Part shown: one piece after another, positions 1 to 11,360 of the stretch
How positions within the stretch are numbered: position 1 is the first letter of the stretch
How the letters are laid out: each line of letters starts with the position of its first letter
From: Nectonema munidae
Taxonomy: Eukaryota > Nematomorpha > Nectonematoida > Nectonematidae
Direction of reading: 5' to 3'
NCBI GenBank assembly: GCA_030549495.1
Contig: JAUIRK010000164.1
Span: forward strand, 1-64,000
Length of the DNA stretch: 64,000 bases
The notes under the pieces: generated by a model
Told to the model about the DNA's origin: nothing
Database searches by the model: none
Seen by the model: the letters and a program-made list of their open reading frames with translations, nothing else
Program-made: the position numbers and the translations under genes

Positions 1-4
1 GTCA

Positions 5-21
5 CACTAAAATGAGTAAAT
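5..21 (+). repeat. Left terminal inverted repeat of the MULE-type element
   Basis: CACTAAAATGAGTAAAT matches the reverse complement of 8529-8545 over all 17 bases. With one mismatch the match continues outward to base 1, so the terminus may lie at or beyond the window edge. Confidence 0.75.
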
Positions 22-339
22 TTTTTTGAGTAAATTTCCAATTTTTAACGCACCATTTTAAAAAGTATAACTAAATTAATACCAAAAATAAAAAGCCTTG
101 ATCTTATTAGTGTATTAATAATTTAAAATTATTATTAAAATTTTTGTATACTAAATAATTCAAAATAAGAATATAATTATCCATTAAAAATGAATTTCAA
201 TAAAATTATTAAAGATATATCTATATTTTCGAATTATATATATTTTTTAGTTATCGGTATAGCATGAGAGGAAAAGTAAACTTCTATAGCTGAACAGATG
301 GTAAGAGAAATCACATCGGAATCGAAAAGCTTTTACCAC

Positions 340-405
340 TAGACGATTTGCCGACAAATTTATATGTTCAGATTGTTATACACTTGATATCGCATTAGAA
401 TTTAT
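340..405 (+). pseudogene. Second, decayed copy of the OTU-transposase N-terminal segment
   Basis: Translation of this stretch gives FICSDCYTLDIALEF, nearly the same as FICADCYTYDIALER near residue 50 of the OTU/transposase encoded downstream (about 2140-2185). The CxxC pair is kept. No longer open frame surrounds it. This is a fragment of a related element or a partial internal duplication of the same element, about 1.8 kb upstream of the parent segment. Confidence 0.65.
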
Positions 406-1229
406 AATATAAAAATACCCTAACGGTTAAATCTAAATTGCTTTACTCCATGCTTTTATTCAATGTAAATTAATTATGATAATTTTATATTGGTCTCAAG
501 TTACTGTAAAATTCATTAACATGTGTAATTCAGACGTAAGAAATAAATAAATTATCCGTTAAACAGATACTGGAACTACAATGTTTTCATTAGAAATTCT
601 CTCTTAATTTACTCAATACTCCATTCCGTTACATATAATATATTTCAAAAATAAAAAGTACAAAAAGACGATAATAAAATTAAGAAAACGGTATTGGGCA
701 ACAAGATATCAAAAAAAATTCTAAGAACTAAATACTGCTCTTATCTATTGCTTTGTTTGCAACAATTAATCCACTAATATTAATGAATGAATAATACATT
801 AAATTATAATTTAATAGAATTTGATAGAGAATAAAGAAGACAACTCAAAATTTTTTGTGGTGGAAAACTAAAGACAAAATTAAAGATAAAGGCATTGGTG
901 TGTGGGTAAAGAATTATGCCTGAAGGAAAAAAGACTTTTGTAAAGATGAATCAAAACAGGCTACAATGAAAGGGATTTTTATCATTATATTGAAGAATAG
1001 ACCCATATAGGAGGAACCTTTGCTCCAGATTAAATCATTCAATGGAAAGTTGACAAAGCAAATTAATATCTAAAGGTAAATTTAAAGCTGAATATATTAT
1101 TCATGGTAAAGTTGGGGTAACAAAATTTGTCAAAAAGTTTATTTCAAATATTATGGATCAATTTGATTCTTGTTTTAATTTTTCATCGTGCTGCGCTTCG
1201 ATGAAAAAAAGGAAAGAAAAGAGTCTTGT
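406..1229. other. AT-rich stretch without recognisable gene
   Basis: No coding region, RNA gene or clear repeat is seen here. It belongs to the left non-coding part of the MULE-type element and may include unrecognised decayed piggyBac sequence leading into the next entry. Confidence 0.4.
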
Positions 1230-1560
1230 GCTAAACACAATTTTGTTTCAATCAAAAAATTATGGGAAAACAAAGTAAGAAATTTGCAAACTCTTTTTAC
1301 ACCTTACGAAAATATAACGATAGATGAACAACTTGTATTTTTTGTGGGCGATGTCTAATAAAACAATATATTCCTTCTAAGCCAGCAAAATATAGTATCA
1401 AAGTTTGAATGTTATGTGATAGCTAAACTAAGTACGCGTGGAATAGAGGAAAGTCACATGATCAGGCTTCCGAAAAACAAATGGACAAAGAGTTGTTTTA
1501 GATTTAGTTTAAAACCCCAAAGAAAGGAATCTTGTTCGCGATAACTTTTTTACTTTTTAG
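1230..1560 (+). pseudogene. piggyBac transposase fragment (catalytic core)
   Basis: Reading the plus strand gives NITIDEQLVFFVG and, in another frame, RCLIKQYIPSKPAKYSIKV. Together these correspond to the hallmark block around the second catalytic aspartate of piggyBac transposases (IDEQL...RG.CPF.QYIPSKPAKYGIK). The frame breaks right after FFVG and again downstream, so this is a dead remnant. It lies inside the MULE-type element, about 440 bases before the start of that element's gene. Confidence 0.75.
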
Positions 1561-2004
1561 AACTTTTCAATCCAATTGGTGAAAAAAATCACAATTGTGG
1601 AACGGTACGCTCAAATTTTATTTTAGCGAAAATGTACTTCAAAATTTTTTTTTCTAAATAATACAAAAGAGTGCATGTCTTGAGTACCCTTCATCATGAC
1701 AAAGTGTCTTTAAATAACAAAATTTATATTTTTTTCTAGATTTTTATCCACTTTTTTCTTTTAAAAATAATTCTTATCGTAAGTTACATCTATTTAAAAA
1801 TGGAGATTTCAGTGATAAACCTGAAATTTTTGGATTTGAATATTTTTCTTTTCTTTAGTTATCGATAATTATTTTAAGTATTGAGTAGACATATATAAAA
1901 TATTTTTAAATATTATTTCTGGTTTTTATTAAAAAATATTGCAGTTAGAACATTCTAGCTAGCTATTAAAATTTTTTTTATTTTTAGGATCAAATTTGAC
2001 TGCA

Positions 2005-3978
2005 ATGTTCACAAGAAATTATTCTGATTCTATCTCATTGAGATGTAATAAATGTGATAATGTTATCATGAATTGTTTTACCCTGATTGAGAATGATTTA
2101 GCCTATTTCAGAGAAAACCCCAACTTATTTATATGTGCAGATTGTTATACATATGATATAGCATTAGAAAGACTTAATAATATTTATAAAACATATAACT
2201 TACAAAATTTGAAGGATCATTTGGAGTCTGAGAAAATATTATTAAAATATAAAAGTATGCATTTTTGTGCGTTACCAAAACTGTACTTTTCAAATCAAGA
2301 TCAAACCTCAGTTAACATTATAAAAACCTTTGGCTTAGGAGGCTATGTTCCGATTTTTTCAACTCCAGATGGAAATTGTTTTTTCAATGCCGTTTCCAGT
2401 TTGCTCTTTGACAACGAAAAATTCAATAAGCATCTAAGGATTCTTACATGCATTGAACTTTTTACAAATTTTGATTTATATAAAAATCCTACTTATCAAA
2501 AGGTATGTGATATTTATACCGCAATCGAGAATGTTTCAATTTTTGGGGGTTGGTCAAATATTTTTACCATATGTGCCATGTCAACAGCTCTTAATATTCA
2601 TATAGAACTGATCTTTCCACCTTATTCAAATGATAACATCGCATATTATGTTCTAAATCAATTAATATCACCACTCAACTCCAATTGTAAAAAAAATATT
2701 CCATTACGTATTTTATTTTCATGCACGAATTTTTCTCTAAATGGCATAAACATTGCAAATCATTTTGTTGCCATGGTTGATGAATCTCACCATATAAGCT
2801 TTTTGAATAAACCCAGATATTTAGATGTGGATCATTTCTCTCTAATTGAAGATAGTAAAACGAATAATAATTTATTAGTCATACAAAATGATCACGATTA
2901 TTTTTCTCATTTTACTCCTTCTAGTTCATCATTCAAAGGACTAAATGATGCATTTTTAAAATTGAAAGAATGGTTTGATTTTATATCATTTGCACATAAA
3001 TCGTTCTTCAAAGAAGTTCCCAAGGGGTTCAAGAAAAATATATGTTTTCTATTAAAAATACCTGAAAAAGAAAGACATTTATATATCGATGATTGTGGAG
3101 CCTGGTCCTCAAATACATTGCAAAAATACAATTATATACTAAGTAATGATAACGAGCTAGTAAAATTGAAAAAAAAATCTAACTTAAGCGAAGGATTTAT
3201 TTTAAAAAGATATTACTCTTTTTTAAAAAACAACAGTAACTTTAAAAGAAGAATTTCATATTTTGAAACCTTTCCTAAAAAAGAGCTACTAAATTTAATC
3301 ACATATGAATATATTGGTTCTTTTTCAGTTCCACTATCACATGGTAATTCAAAAACAAACACATGTCCTTATTTTAAAACACCCTTCCAAGTTAAAAACT
3401 TCATCAAACAACAAATTCACCAAGGTGAAACTTCAAGAAACATTTACACTAATTCCTTACTCACTAATACATTTCTCCCCAGAGACTCAAAATACATAGA
3501 AAATTTGAAATATTCCCTCACAAATAACGCTTATAAAAATAACCTCTCTGACGACATTCTTTTTTTACTCAACTCAATTCATAAGGGCCATCGATTTATA
3601 CAATCTTGTTATTCTTCCAACAACACTCCTGCATTTATCCTTTATACTACAGATCAAATAAATCATCTAAACATGGCTATTAAAAATAATTACATTATCG
3701 GAATAGACCGAACTTTTAATTTAAGTCCTCTTTACTTGACCTTCTTTGTGTTTCAAGACAAAAGGTTGTTAAGAAAAGGTAAAAACACAAATCCTATCAT
3801 TCTTGGGCCCCTTTTTCTACACTATGATTGTAGTTTTGAGACATATTCTCATTTTTTCAATAATATTAAAACAAAACTCATAGACTATCCCTTAATTATA
3901 GGTTGTGATCAAGAAAAAGCACTTGTTAAAGGACTTAAACATACATTCTTTGACCTAACACTAATTTTTTTGTACTAG
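2005..3978 (+). CDS. OTU cysteine protease-MULE transposase fusion, main part
   Basis: The protein combines three parts. A cysteine-pair zinc-binding-like N-terminus has CxxC near residues 14-17 and 44-47. An OTU-type peptidase domain has the DGNC motif (Asp and nucleophile Cys near residues 122-125) and the matching His in NHFVAMVDES. A C-terminal Mutator-like DDE region has the first Asp in GIDRTFNL and the second in IGCDQEKAL. OTU proteases cleave ubiquitin chains; their job in transposons is not established. I take the ATG at 2005, which follows a good splice acceptor (pyrimidine tract plus AG at about 1988), so an upstream non-coding exon is likely. The frame ends at a TAG at 3976-3978 just after a run of seven T (3965-3971). 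The homologous protein continues in the neighbouring frame (next entry), so a single-base change in that run, or a sequencing error, separates the two. Confidence 0.8.
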   Translation: MFTRNYSDSISLRCNKCDNVIMNCFTLIENDLAYFRENPNLFICADCYTYDIALERLNNIYKTYNLQNLKDHLESEKILLKYKSMHFCALPKLYFSNQDQTSVNIIKTFGLGGYVPIFSTPDGNCFFNAVSSLLFDNEKFNKHLRILTCIELFTNFDLYKNPTYQKVCDIYTAIENVSIFGGWSNIFTICAMSTALNIHIELIFPPYSNDNIAYYVLNQLISPLNSNCKKNIPLRILFSCTNFSLNGINIANHFVAMVDESHHISFLNKPRYLDVDHFSLIEDSKTNNNLLVIQNDHDYFSHFTPSSSSFKGLNDAFLKLKEWFDFISFAHKSFFKEVPKGFKKNICFLLKIPEKERHLYIDDCGAWSSNTLQKYNYILSNDNELVKLKKKSNLSEGFILKRYYSFLKNNSNFKRRISYFETFPKKELLNLITYEYIGSFSVPLSHGNSKTNTCPYFKTPFQVKNFIKQQIHQGETSRNIYTNSLLTNTFLPRDSKYIENLKYSLTNNAYKNNLSDDILFLLNSIHKGHRFIQSCYSSNNTPAFILYTTDQINHLNMAIKNNYIIGIDRTFNLSPLYLTFFVFQDKRLLRKGKNTNPIILGPLFLHYDCSFETYSHFFNNIKTKLIDYPLIIGCDQEKALVKGLKHTFFDLTLIFLY

Positions 3979-4612
3979 GCATCTGAAAGAAAATTTGGTT
4001 TTCCATAATAAAAAGCATCAAAATTTGAAAAATAATGAATTCAACGTTTTAAATAATTTATTATTTTCTAAAAAAGGTTTAATTTGTTCAAAATCTTTAT
4101 CAGAATTTGATTATTTAGTCAATCTTATCAATAATAAATTCTGTAATAATTTTGATTCTTATTTGAAAAACTTAATCGAAACAATCAAAACTCACGTTGT
4201 ATTACCAAGAATGAAATATGATATTCCATTAATGTGGAAAAATAATATTTCTGAAAGTAAAAATCATATTTTTAAATTAAATATTAATTGGAAAAATAAA
4301 AGACTGTCAGAAATTATCGAAATGCTAGAAAGGGAAGTTGAAAGGGACCAAAAACTAATAGATCTATCTCTTAGCGGGCAAAGTGATTATATTTCATCCT
4401 CAAAATATGGAATCAATGATAATCATCCAGTTAAAAACTTAACAAAAAAGAAAAGTGACATAATTTCAAGGGGAGGTGAGCTTTTAGTGCCTTTTAAAAC
4501 AAATGTAGCAAAAAAACCAGGCCAGAGAAAACGTATAAAAACAAGTAAGACTGTATCGTATAAAATGAAAAGAAAGCCAGATGAAGATCCAAATGGTAAA
4601 TTTATTTTTTAA
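3971..4612 (+). CDS. C-terminal part of the OTU/MULE transposase
   Basis: This frame opens in the T run at the end of the previous entry and reads CTRHLKENLVFHNKKH, the C..H...N block that follows the second catalytic Asp in MULE transposases. About 190 further residues include WKNNISESKNHIFK, typical of the region downstream of the core, and a basic, lysine/arginine-rich tail (KKPGQRKRIKTSK) that could act as a nuclear localisation signal. It overlaps the main frame by a few bases. The simplest reading is one transposase of roughly 865 residues split by one base in a homopolymer. Read-through by slippage at the T run is possible but unsupported. Confidence 0.75.
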   Translation, partial: CTRHLKENLVFHNKKHQNLKNNEFNVLNNLLFSKKGLICSKSLSEFDYLVNLINNKFCNNFDSYLKNLIETIKTHVVLPRMKYDIPLMWKNNISESKNHIFKLNINWKNKRLSEIIEMLEREVERDQKLIDLSLSGQSDYISSSKYGINDNHPVKNLTKKKSDIISRGGELLVPFKTNVAKKPGQRKRIKTSKTVSYKMKRKPDEDPNGKFIF

Positions 4613-5986
4613 GCATGTTCTTACCCTTTGCACGAATTTTTGCATGCCTTTGGATAAAAAACTGACGATAAATGCTAATTTCTGTTTCACTTAGATTTCA
4701 GGTATATCCTCAACTTCATAATGTAAGATATTCTGTTTTGTTTATGTAAAAATATTCTCAACATGGGTATGATTCAATATTTTTTTAACATTATATACTT
4801 TTTTAATCGTATTTTAGTCTGATAATGGAGAATAAACATACATTATATTCGATTAAATTATCTAAATGATTATATCTCTTATAATCAAAATGATTTATAA
4901 CCTAACCAATTCGATATGATAGATAATTTTGATCAATCAAAATTTTCAGTTTAAAATTATTTTCTAATCAATATAAATTTCATCAAAAAATTTATAATTA
5001 AGATATTAATTTAATAATTTTTCAATCAATTTGTTAAGGTTAATGAGAGTTGAGCTGTGTCAGATCGAGAAAACTAAAGATGCATCTACTATACTGTTGT
5101 ACCTGAAACACAATATATCAAGAACATGCCATGAAAATCAAAAGGAGGAAATTTCAAAATCAGAATCAATTTATTTGTTTTTTAAATATAAATAAATGAT
5201 GAAACACTTCAATCTTTATTATACAGTAAAGTATCATCCAATATTGAAACTATTGTTCCAATTGGCCAAAAATTTCCAATCAATGAGAAAAACCATCTTT
5301 ATTGAGGGAGTTAACAGCTGGAGCGAAATTTGATTTGATAAGACTAATATTGCATTTATTTCTTTGGACCTCAAGAAAAATAAAATTAATCAATTTTATA
5401 TAAAAAATAATGTTCAGATGATATGATATGTCATATTTGATTTTTGGAAAATACGTAATGTAAAATTATTAAAATTTTAGCTCCGTCTATGTTATATATT
5501 AAGCCCTGTAACACACAACCATTACCTTTCATTTATTTTTCATTCTTACATTTCATTACCACCCCCTGTCCTTTACCACTTCAAAAAACTGTTGTATTTG
5601 AAATTACCTTAGGTCGCCATTCCTCCCTCCCTCAATCTCCCATTTTATGGCTAGTAGGGAAGCGTAGATCGGTCAATAAATACCACATGATTCACAAACT
5701 TTTTTGAAAACCCTTGAAATACGTTTATGTAATAATCGGTTGTCATTCTTAATTGAGGTGTTTTATTTATACTAGGCTCTTGCCAAATATTTAAGAAAAG
5801 ATTTTATCTTTTTAACTATCCCCACAAAGTCCTGAATTCATACTCTGCCAATCGCAAATTTTTTTAAATGTTGAGTTTTGACGATTGGAGGAACACACCG
5901 TTTGTTTGAAGTCACTGTGCCTTAAACTGATAAGTTGCGCTCCTTACCCCATAAGCATAACTCGTGAAAAAGCCATTACTTATTAT
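4613..5986. other. Non-coding AT-rich stretch in the MULE-type element
   Basis: No gene, RNA or clear repeat is visible. Short open frames here have no recognisable product. Confidence 0.4.
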
Positions 5987-6668
5987 TCAAGTACCTTTGG
6001 GCACCTTGGATAAATTCACAATTCTTTTGACGATTTTGCATCCTGAGAAGTAAGATCTTTCATGTAGGTCTGAAGCGTATGATTTAAGACATATAACGTA
6101 ATATGTTCTAGCATCATTCAAGTGATAAAATTTTATCCCCCATTTACCAGGCTTACTAGGATCGTACACCTTTATTGGACAATTTCCTCGGAATCTCAAA
6201 AGTTGTTCGTCAACGCAAACATAATCTTGTGGCATCCAGTATCTGAAAAGTTTTAGTTCGTATAGTTTACTGATTTTTAGTAAAAATACAAGCTTACTTT
6301 GAAAAGACTTGCTGAAAATGATCATTGAAAATTATTACTGAAGCAATTTGTTCACTTTGAATGTTTCTTGTAAAAGGATCATCAAAACACAAAAACCTTG
6401 AGATAAACTTAAAATCATTTTTACTGATAGCAGCCTTCACAAAAAGTGAGCCAGTTTTAAAAGAGTAAAGTTTTTCAATAAGTATCTTTTGATCGGATTC
6501 AATTCCGATAATATATCGAAATGCCATATACGCTAAAAATTTGCCAATGATAAAATATTCACTGAAATATATCAAATGATTAGAAACATTAGAAGAACTT
6601 TCAATTTTTCTTTTTAGGTATTGATGTGTTTTGATAAAAACTTCTTGAAGGAGTGAAAAAAAGGCCAA
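5987..6668 (-). pseudogene. piggyBac transposase fragment with one intron
   Basis: The upstream piece (6294-6668) carries AISKNDFKFISRFLCFDD, the N-terminal core block of piggyBac transposases. The downstream piece (5987-6242) carries VCVDEQLLRFRGNCPIKVY and YDPSKPGKWGIKFY, the block holding the second catalytic Asp. They are separated by a 55-base segment (about 6243-6297) with a GTAAGC donor and a TTTTCAG acceptor on the minus strand, so they are read best as two exons of one transposase. The C-terminal third, with the last catalytic Asp and the cysteine-rich domain, is missing. It is opposite in orientation to the OTU/transposase gene, so it is probably a separate insertion. Confidence 0.75.
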
Positions 6669-8528
6669 ATTTTGTACGGGTTGACTTCGTCTTTGGTTTC
6701 TAAATTTGAAGCAGGAGGATGATATGTTCCTTATATTTAATGCAGGTCTGCCTCCCGATGTTAGATTGTGCTATTTGTATTGAACACAGTGAGTACCGTT
6801 CAGAACCACTATATTACACAATGCAATATTTTTACGTCATAGTTATATCATCAATTAGATTGAATATAAAGCATTTGTTTCGTTTTATATCTAAAAAGAG
6901 ATGAAAATATACAATAAAAACATAAACTGCTACAGGATAGTGAGAAGTAAGAAAGCTAACTAGTTCAAGAATATAATCGAATCAAATGTACTCCAACGAC
7001 TAAATTAAAGGTGCAAACAGCCTTAAAATCATTGATCAGATTAAAATATTTTTAAACACATGTGAAGTTTTAAAAAAAGTAAAAGTAAATAAAGTTGGGT
7101 TTTTTATTGTTTTTAATAATAATTATACTATAAGGAAAAAGCTATGGCCGGCAAAGACCTAAATGGCTTTTCTCAGAAGAAAAAATTAAACGGTCATGCG
7201 AGTGTTAAACAAATAGACCAACCAATTCAATTTTCAATCATACATTTCCAATATAATTGATCTTCCTCTTTGACCACCCTACTCACATATACCGTTAGTA
7301 ACTTAATTGAACAACAGATCTCTGTCCATATGACGAATATATGAATATTCCTTATATTCTCAGTTAACTAAAGTGTAAATTGAGATAGGAGTTTCCTAAT
7401 CTATTGTAAATAACGATTAGGAATTTTAGGTTTTAATCAAGTATAACAATATACTATAGAAATGAAGTCACCAATTTCAGATCGTAAAGACATTCAATGG
7501 CAACTAGAAACTTTTCGATACTATAATTAGTTTTACTAACTTTTTCTAAATCCTAAGATTAGAAAAGTAGTACTACTTTCTCAAGTTGATGAGATCATCG
7601 AAAAGGCTAACATAGATTCAATATAGAACCAAACCCGAAGATTAAAACATTTGTGTATCGATGCCAAGCATCTACCATACATCACTCAACTACCAAATAA
7701 CCCTAACCAAACTAGGATCAATTTTTCACCAACAGTCACAGCATTTGCATCATAAAGTTTATTATACAATACACAAAAATATCATATACAATCTTAAAAT
7801 AAAAAACTGCTTCCATTATGATTATCGTAATTTTAAACATGTTTTACAAGTTGAGAGAAAAATAAATATAACGGTTATTACAATGTTTCACTTGCTCTTC
7901 AACAGATCTCTATGCCCTCCTCTACACAATATTAAAACATTAAAAGCATGATAGTTGAAATGTTTATATAAAAACATAATAAAGCGAATGGTACATTTTA
8001 AAATTTAAGTCTTAATAAAGTATATTAAAATTTTTCTTTATGAACAGGCAAAACAGTGGAGGAAATATTAAATAACTATTTTAACTATAAGGTATCAAAG
8101 ATTTCAGAATATAAATTTTCCTTTGAATTTCAGTTACTCAATAGATAAAATAAAAATAATGCCATGTTGAGAGTAAATACTGTTAGAATCACAACATAAA
8201 GTAAAAAGATACTTCAAAAAACAGAGGCCCATGATAACAATCAAAGCAAACAGAATTATATCACCAAGAACGTAAAAATATTAGTTTAAATTTATTTCCA
8301 TCTTTTATTATTTAAATATTTGAAATTATAAATCTAAATAAATTCAAAGTAAAGAAGAAATCTATAAGTTGTGAAAATAAAATTTGATTACCAAATAAAT
8401 TATCTTAGTAAAAAGTAAAAAAAATCGCCATTAGTTGAAACATTCTGAAAAATCAGCCATTTTTTTTCAAAAAATTTACTCAATTCTCCATTTTCCGCCA
8501 TTACAACGTTAATAGATAGGATAAAAAT
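6669..8528. other. Non-coding right part of the MULE-type element
   Basis: Very AT-rich, with no coding region recognised. It runs up to the right inverted terminus. Confidence 0.4.
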
Positions 8529-8545
8529 ATTTACTCATTTTAGTG
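8529..8545 (-). repeat. Right terminal inverted repeat of the MULE-type element
   Basis: ATTTACTCATTTTAGTG is the exact reverse complement of 5-21. The next four bases outward (GGAC, 8546-8549) are the target duplicated by the Ginger-type element, so that element inserted at the very edge of this terminus. Confidence 0.75.
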
Positions 8546-8549
8546 GGAC

Positions 8550-8601
8550 TGTCCTGCGCAAAGTAAGGATTTTGCGCAAAGTAGGGTTTTTAGCCATTTT
8601 A
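8550..8601 (+). repeat. Left terminal inverted repeat of the Ginger-type element
   Basis: About 52 bp matching the reverse complement of 11361-11411. It contains two tandem copies of a short block around GCGCAAAGTAGGG, which could serve as paired transposase-binding sites. Confidence 0.88.
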
Positions 8602-8820
8602 TATATACTTGAGTAATACGAAAAGCTTTAAAAAAATAGAATTTTTTTATTTAATTATTTTTTTTATTTATTTATGATTTAAATTACTTTTAGTCATATT
8701 TAAAACTTTTAAATTCATAGTTTTCTTTTATATATTTTCATTTCATATTTTCGAAACTTTTTAAGAAATTATATTTTTTTTCTAATTATTTCTTATTTCT
8801 TTTCAATTTAAAACATTATA

Positions 8821-10649
8821 ATGAATTTCAATTGTGAAAATCAAGAAACTTCTGATTTAGTTTTACATCAAAATCACATGAACAATTTTTTGCAAAATCA
8901 ATCATCAAATTCACACATAGTTTCAATTGAAAAGTATAAAAAAATTTTAAATTTTTTTGAAGATACTTCAATCACTGATTCAAAAATCAAGGCTTTTATT
9001 AAAACCAAAAATTTTAAATTGGTAACGAATGAAGAACTTAACCTTCAAAATGTAGTTGTCACTCTCAAGAAAGGTATTTATATAAAACTACCTAAATTTT
9101 TTTCATTAATATTTTGTTTTCTGTACTTTTAACTTTTTTTTTACTAAAGGTAAGCCAGATGATGGTAATCTTATAAATTATTTAAAATTAGTTCACGAAG
9201 AAGATATTTTTGAAATCCTAACAAGAATTCATAGAAATAATATTCATAATGGCTATAAAAAAACAATGGATGATTTCAATCAAGAGTATATTGGAGCTCC
9301 TCGTTCCTATGTTCAAGAATTTTGTAGATCCTGTCCAACTTGTCAAAAACGCTCAGTAAGAACGAGCAAAGCTCCACTGAAGCCTATAATTGAAAATTCT
9401 TTCTTAAGCAGAGTCCAGGTAAAGTTTAATTTTATATTTATATTGTTTTGTTAATTTATTTACTGAGTTATTTTTATTTAGTTAAATTTTTTATTTTATA
9501 ACTTTTTACAAATTTAATATCATTTTTTTATATACTACTAGATTGATTTAATTTCTATGGAGGCTGAGCCTGATGGTGAATATAAATATATTTGTCATTT
9601 TGAGGATCATTTTTCAAAATATCATGTTCTTTTTCCTCTTAAAACCAAAAGCGCTACTGAGGTATCTAAAATGATTGAAGAAAGAGTGTTAGCGTATTTC
9701 GGCTCTCCTTTGATATTTCATTCGGATAATGGAAGAGAGTTTGTAAACGCTACATTGAAACAACTATTTGAACAATGGGATTCAGATGGAAAAAGCACCT
9801 TATTTATCACAGGGAGACCTAGACATTCCCAATCTCAAGGATTAGTTGAACGTGGGAATTGCATTGGTATTCTAACTTCATAAATATATTTTTTCGTATA
9901 AATTTATTTTTTTGCTACTTAGTTCAACAAAAATTGGCAAAGCTAAGAAGCGAAAATTATTCTGGTGATTTTCCTTGGGCTTCTTGGCTACCTAGGGTCA
10001 TGTTCAGCATGAACACTCAAGAGAATGTAACAATTAAAACATCTCTTTATGAAACTGTATTTGGTCAGAAACATATGAAGTGTCCTTTTCCTGACAGTTT
10101 ATTTGGAGTACATGATGAAATAACTCTTGATTCTGCTATAAGTTTCCCATTAGAAGAAAAAATAGAATCTAATTCTGTAAAGAAGTGTGAAACAATAATT
10201 TCCGATGATCACAATTATTCATTTGAAGAAAAAGACACGTTTATCAATATAGAACAAAAAACTCACGAGAAAATTAGGAAGAAGGTCAAATTAGAGACTT
10301 TGAAATCTGCCTCAAAAATGAAAGCTATTTATGATAAAAAATTTAAAAAACAAATATATAACTACGAGTAAGAACTTCATTTTTTATTTATTGAAAAATT
10401 ATTTTTATTTAAATAGTGAATTTGCATGTATTTTGATATTTTTAGTTTTTTAGGTTATTTTATGCCCTTTTATAGCATTTTTTTTATAAAATATTACACC
10501 TTCTTTTAAGGGATAATGAAAATGTTACACTATCAATCCCAAGAAAAGATAGGGCTGCTAGCGAAAACACAAGACTTCCATGTAAAATTGTTGATAAATC
10601 CAAAATTGCTAATGGATATGTGCGGTTAGATATAAACTGTAAAATCTAA
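8821..10649 (+). CDS. Ginger-type integrase transposase, five exons, KRBA2-like
   Basis: Predicted exons are 8821-9073, 9150-9418, 9542-9866, 9923-10367 and 10511-10649. Each junction has GT...AG ends, the phases agree, and the total is 476 codons plus a TAA stop. The product has a zinc-binding H2C2 domain (IHRNNIH followed by CRSCPTC) and then an integrase core. Its first Asp is in QIDLISME, the second in FHSDNGREFVN, and the Glu in QSQGLVERGN, about 40 residues after the second Asp. After the core come WASWLPRVMFSMN and a lysine-rich tail. This arrangement resembles the domesticated vertebrate protein KRBA2 and Ginger transposases. The ATG at 8821 opens the first exon after a T-rich leader. 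All catalytic residues are present. The introns are short (56-143 bases) and AT-rich. Confidence 0.85.
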
Positions 10650-11360
10650 TATTTTTTTATGATACCACGCGGATGACATTCAATAACAAATTTAAAAATT
10701 ACTCTTGTATCATATCTTCCATTTAACACATCCATCTTTCATAAAAACCCGAGTGGAGCTAAATATTTTATAGTCTAAACTGAAAAACTTTTTAAAGATA
10801 AAAAATTATAATTATGCAAAAAAAGGTAAAAAGAAAAAACTTTTTTATAATATTTGACGACAACGTAATATTTCTCAAAATATTTCAGTAATAAATTCAA
10901 ATCTATTTATTTTGGAATATAATGCAAAATAAATGAAAATATATTAACAATTTAAGAATTCCCTATATAGAAAGCATATATATACCTGTAGCTAATTAAT
11001 AAATTAATTGAAACAAACATATTTTGTACAAACTATATAAAAATTATTTAATTAGTGATAAAAAACACAAAAATTGGATGAAGATAATTGATCACTTAGT
11101 AATTTTGTAATGTAATAAAATTGTACATTAGATAAATTTACAATAAAAATATTTAAGATATTATAATAATTTCTATTTAACATTAGAAAATATAAATATA
11201 TTGACTTTAAGTTAATTAGTATAAATAAATTACTATCAATCACTATGTTGATTAAAAATATTTTTAAAAATCAAAATAAAAGTATTAAATATATTTAGTA
11301 ATTTCAATTTTAGTAATTAATATTTTGTATTTATTTTTTTAAATTATGTTCCATTTTAGT
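10650..11360. other. 3' non-coding part of the Ginger-type element
   Basis: Very AT-rich sequence between the stop codon and the right inverted repeat. No gene or RNA seen. Confidence 0.5.

Larger units (their letters stand above)
1..8545 (+). mobile_element. Large MULE-type DNA transposon carrying an OTU/transposase gene
   Basis: The two edges of this 8.5-kb block are inverted copies: CACTAAAATGAGTAAAT at 5-21 has its exact reverse complement at 8529-8545, and the match extends outward (GTCACAC versus GTCCCAC) to the window edge. Inside lies a gene whose product joins an OTU-type cysteine protease to a Mutator-like transposase. OTU domains are known in some MULE transposases of invertebrates (the Phantom group, from memory). 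The left flank is outside the window, so the expected 9-10 bp target duplication cannot be checked, and the true terminus may start before base 1. Non-coding parts hold debris of at least two piggyBac elements, so the block is a nest. The pairing of the two ends is solid; the family name is inference from the transposase motifs. Confidence 0.7.

Noticed and set aside
5489-5707. Open frame of 72 codons in the MULE-type element
   Set aside because: No recognisable motif, biased composition and no splice or start context; judged chance.
1-8545. Idea that the 8.5-kb block with inverted ends is a Polinton
   Set aside because: No polymerase B, capsid or packaging ATPase sequence is seen. The only gene is an OTU/MULE transposase.
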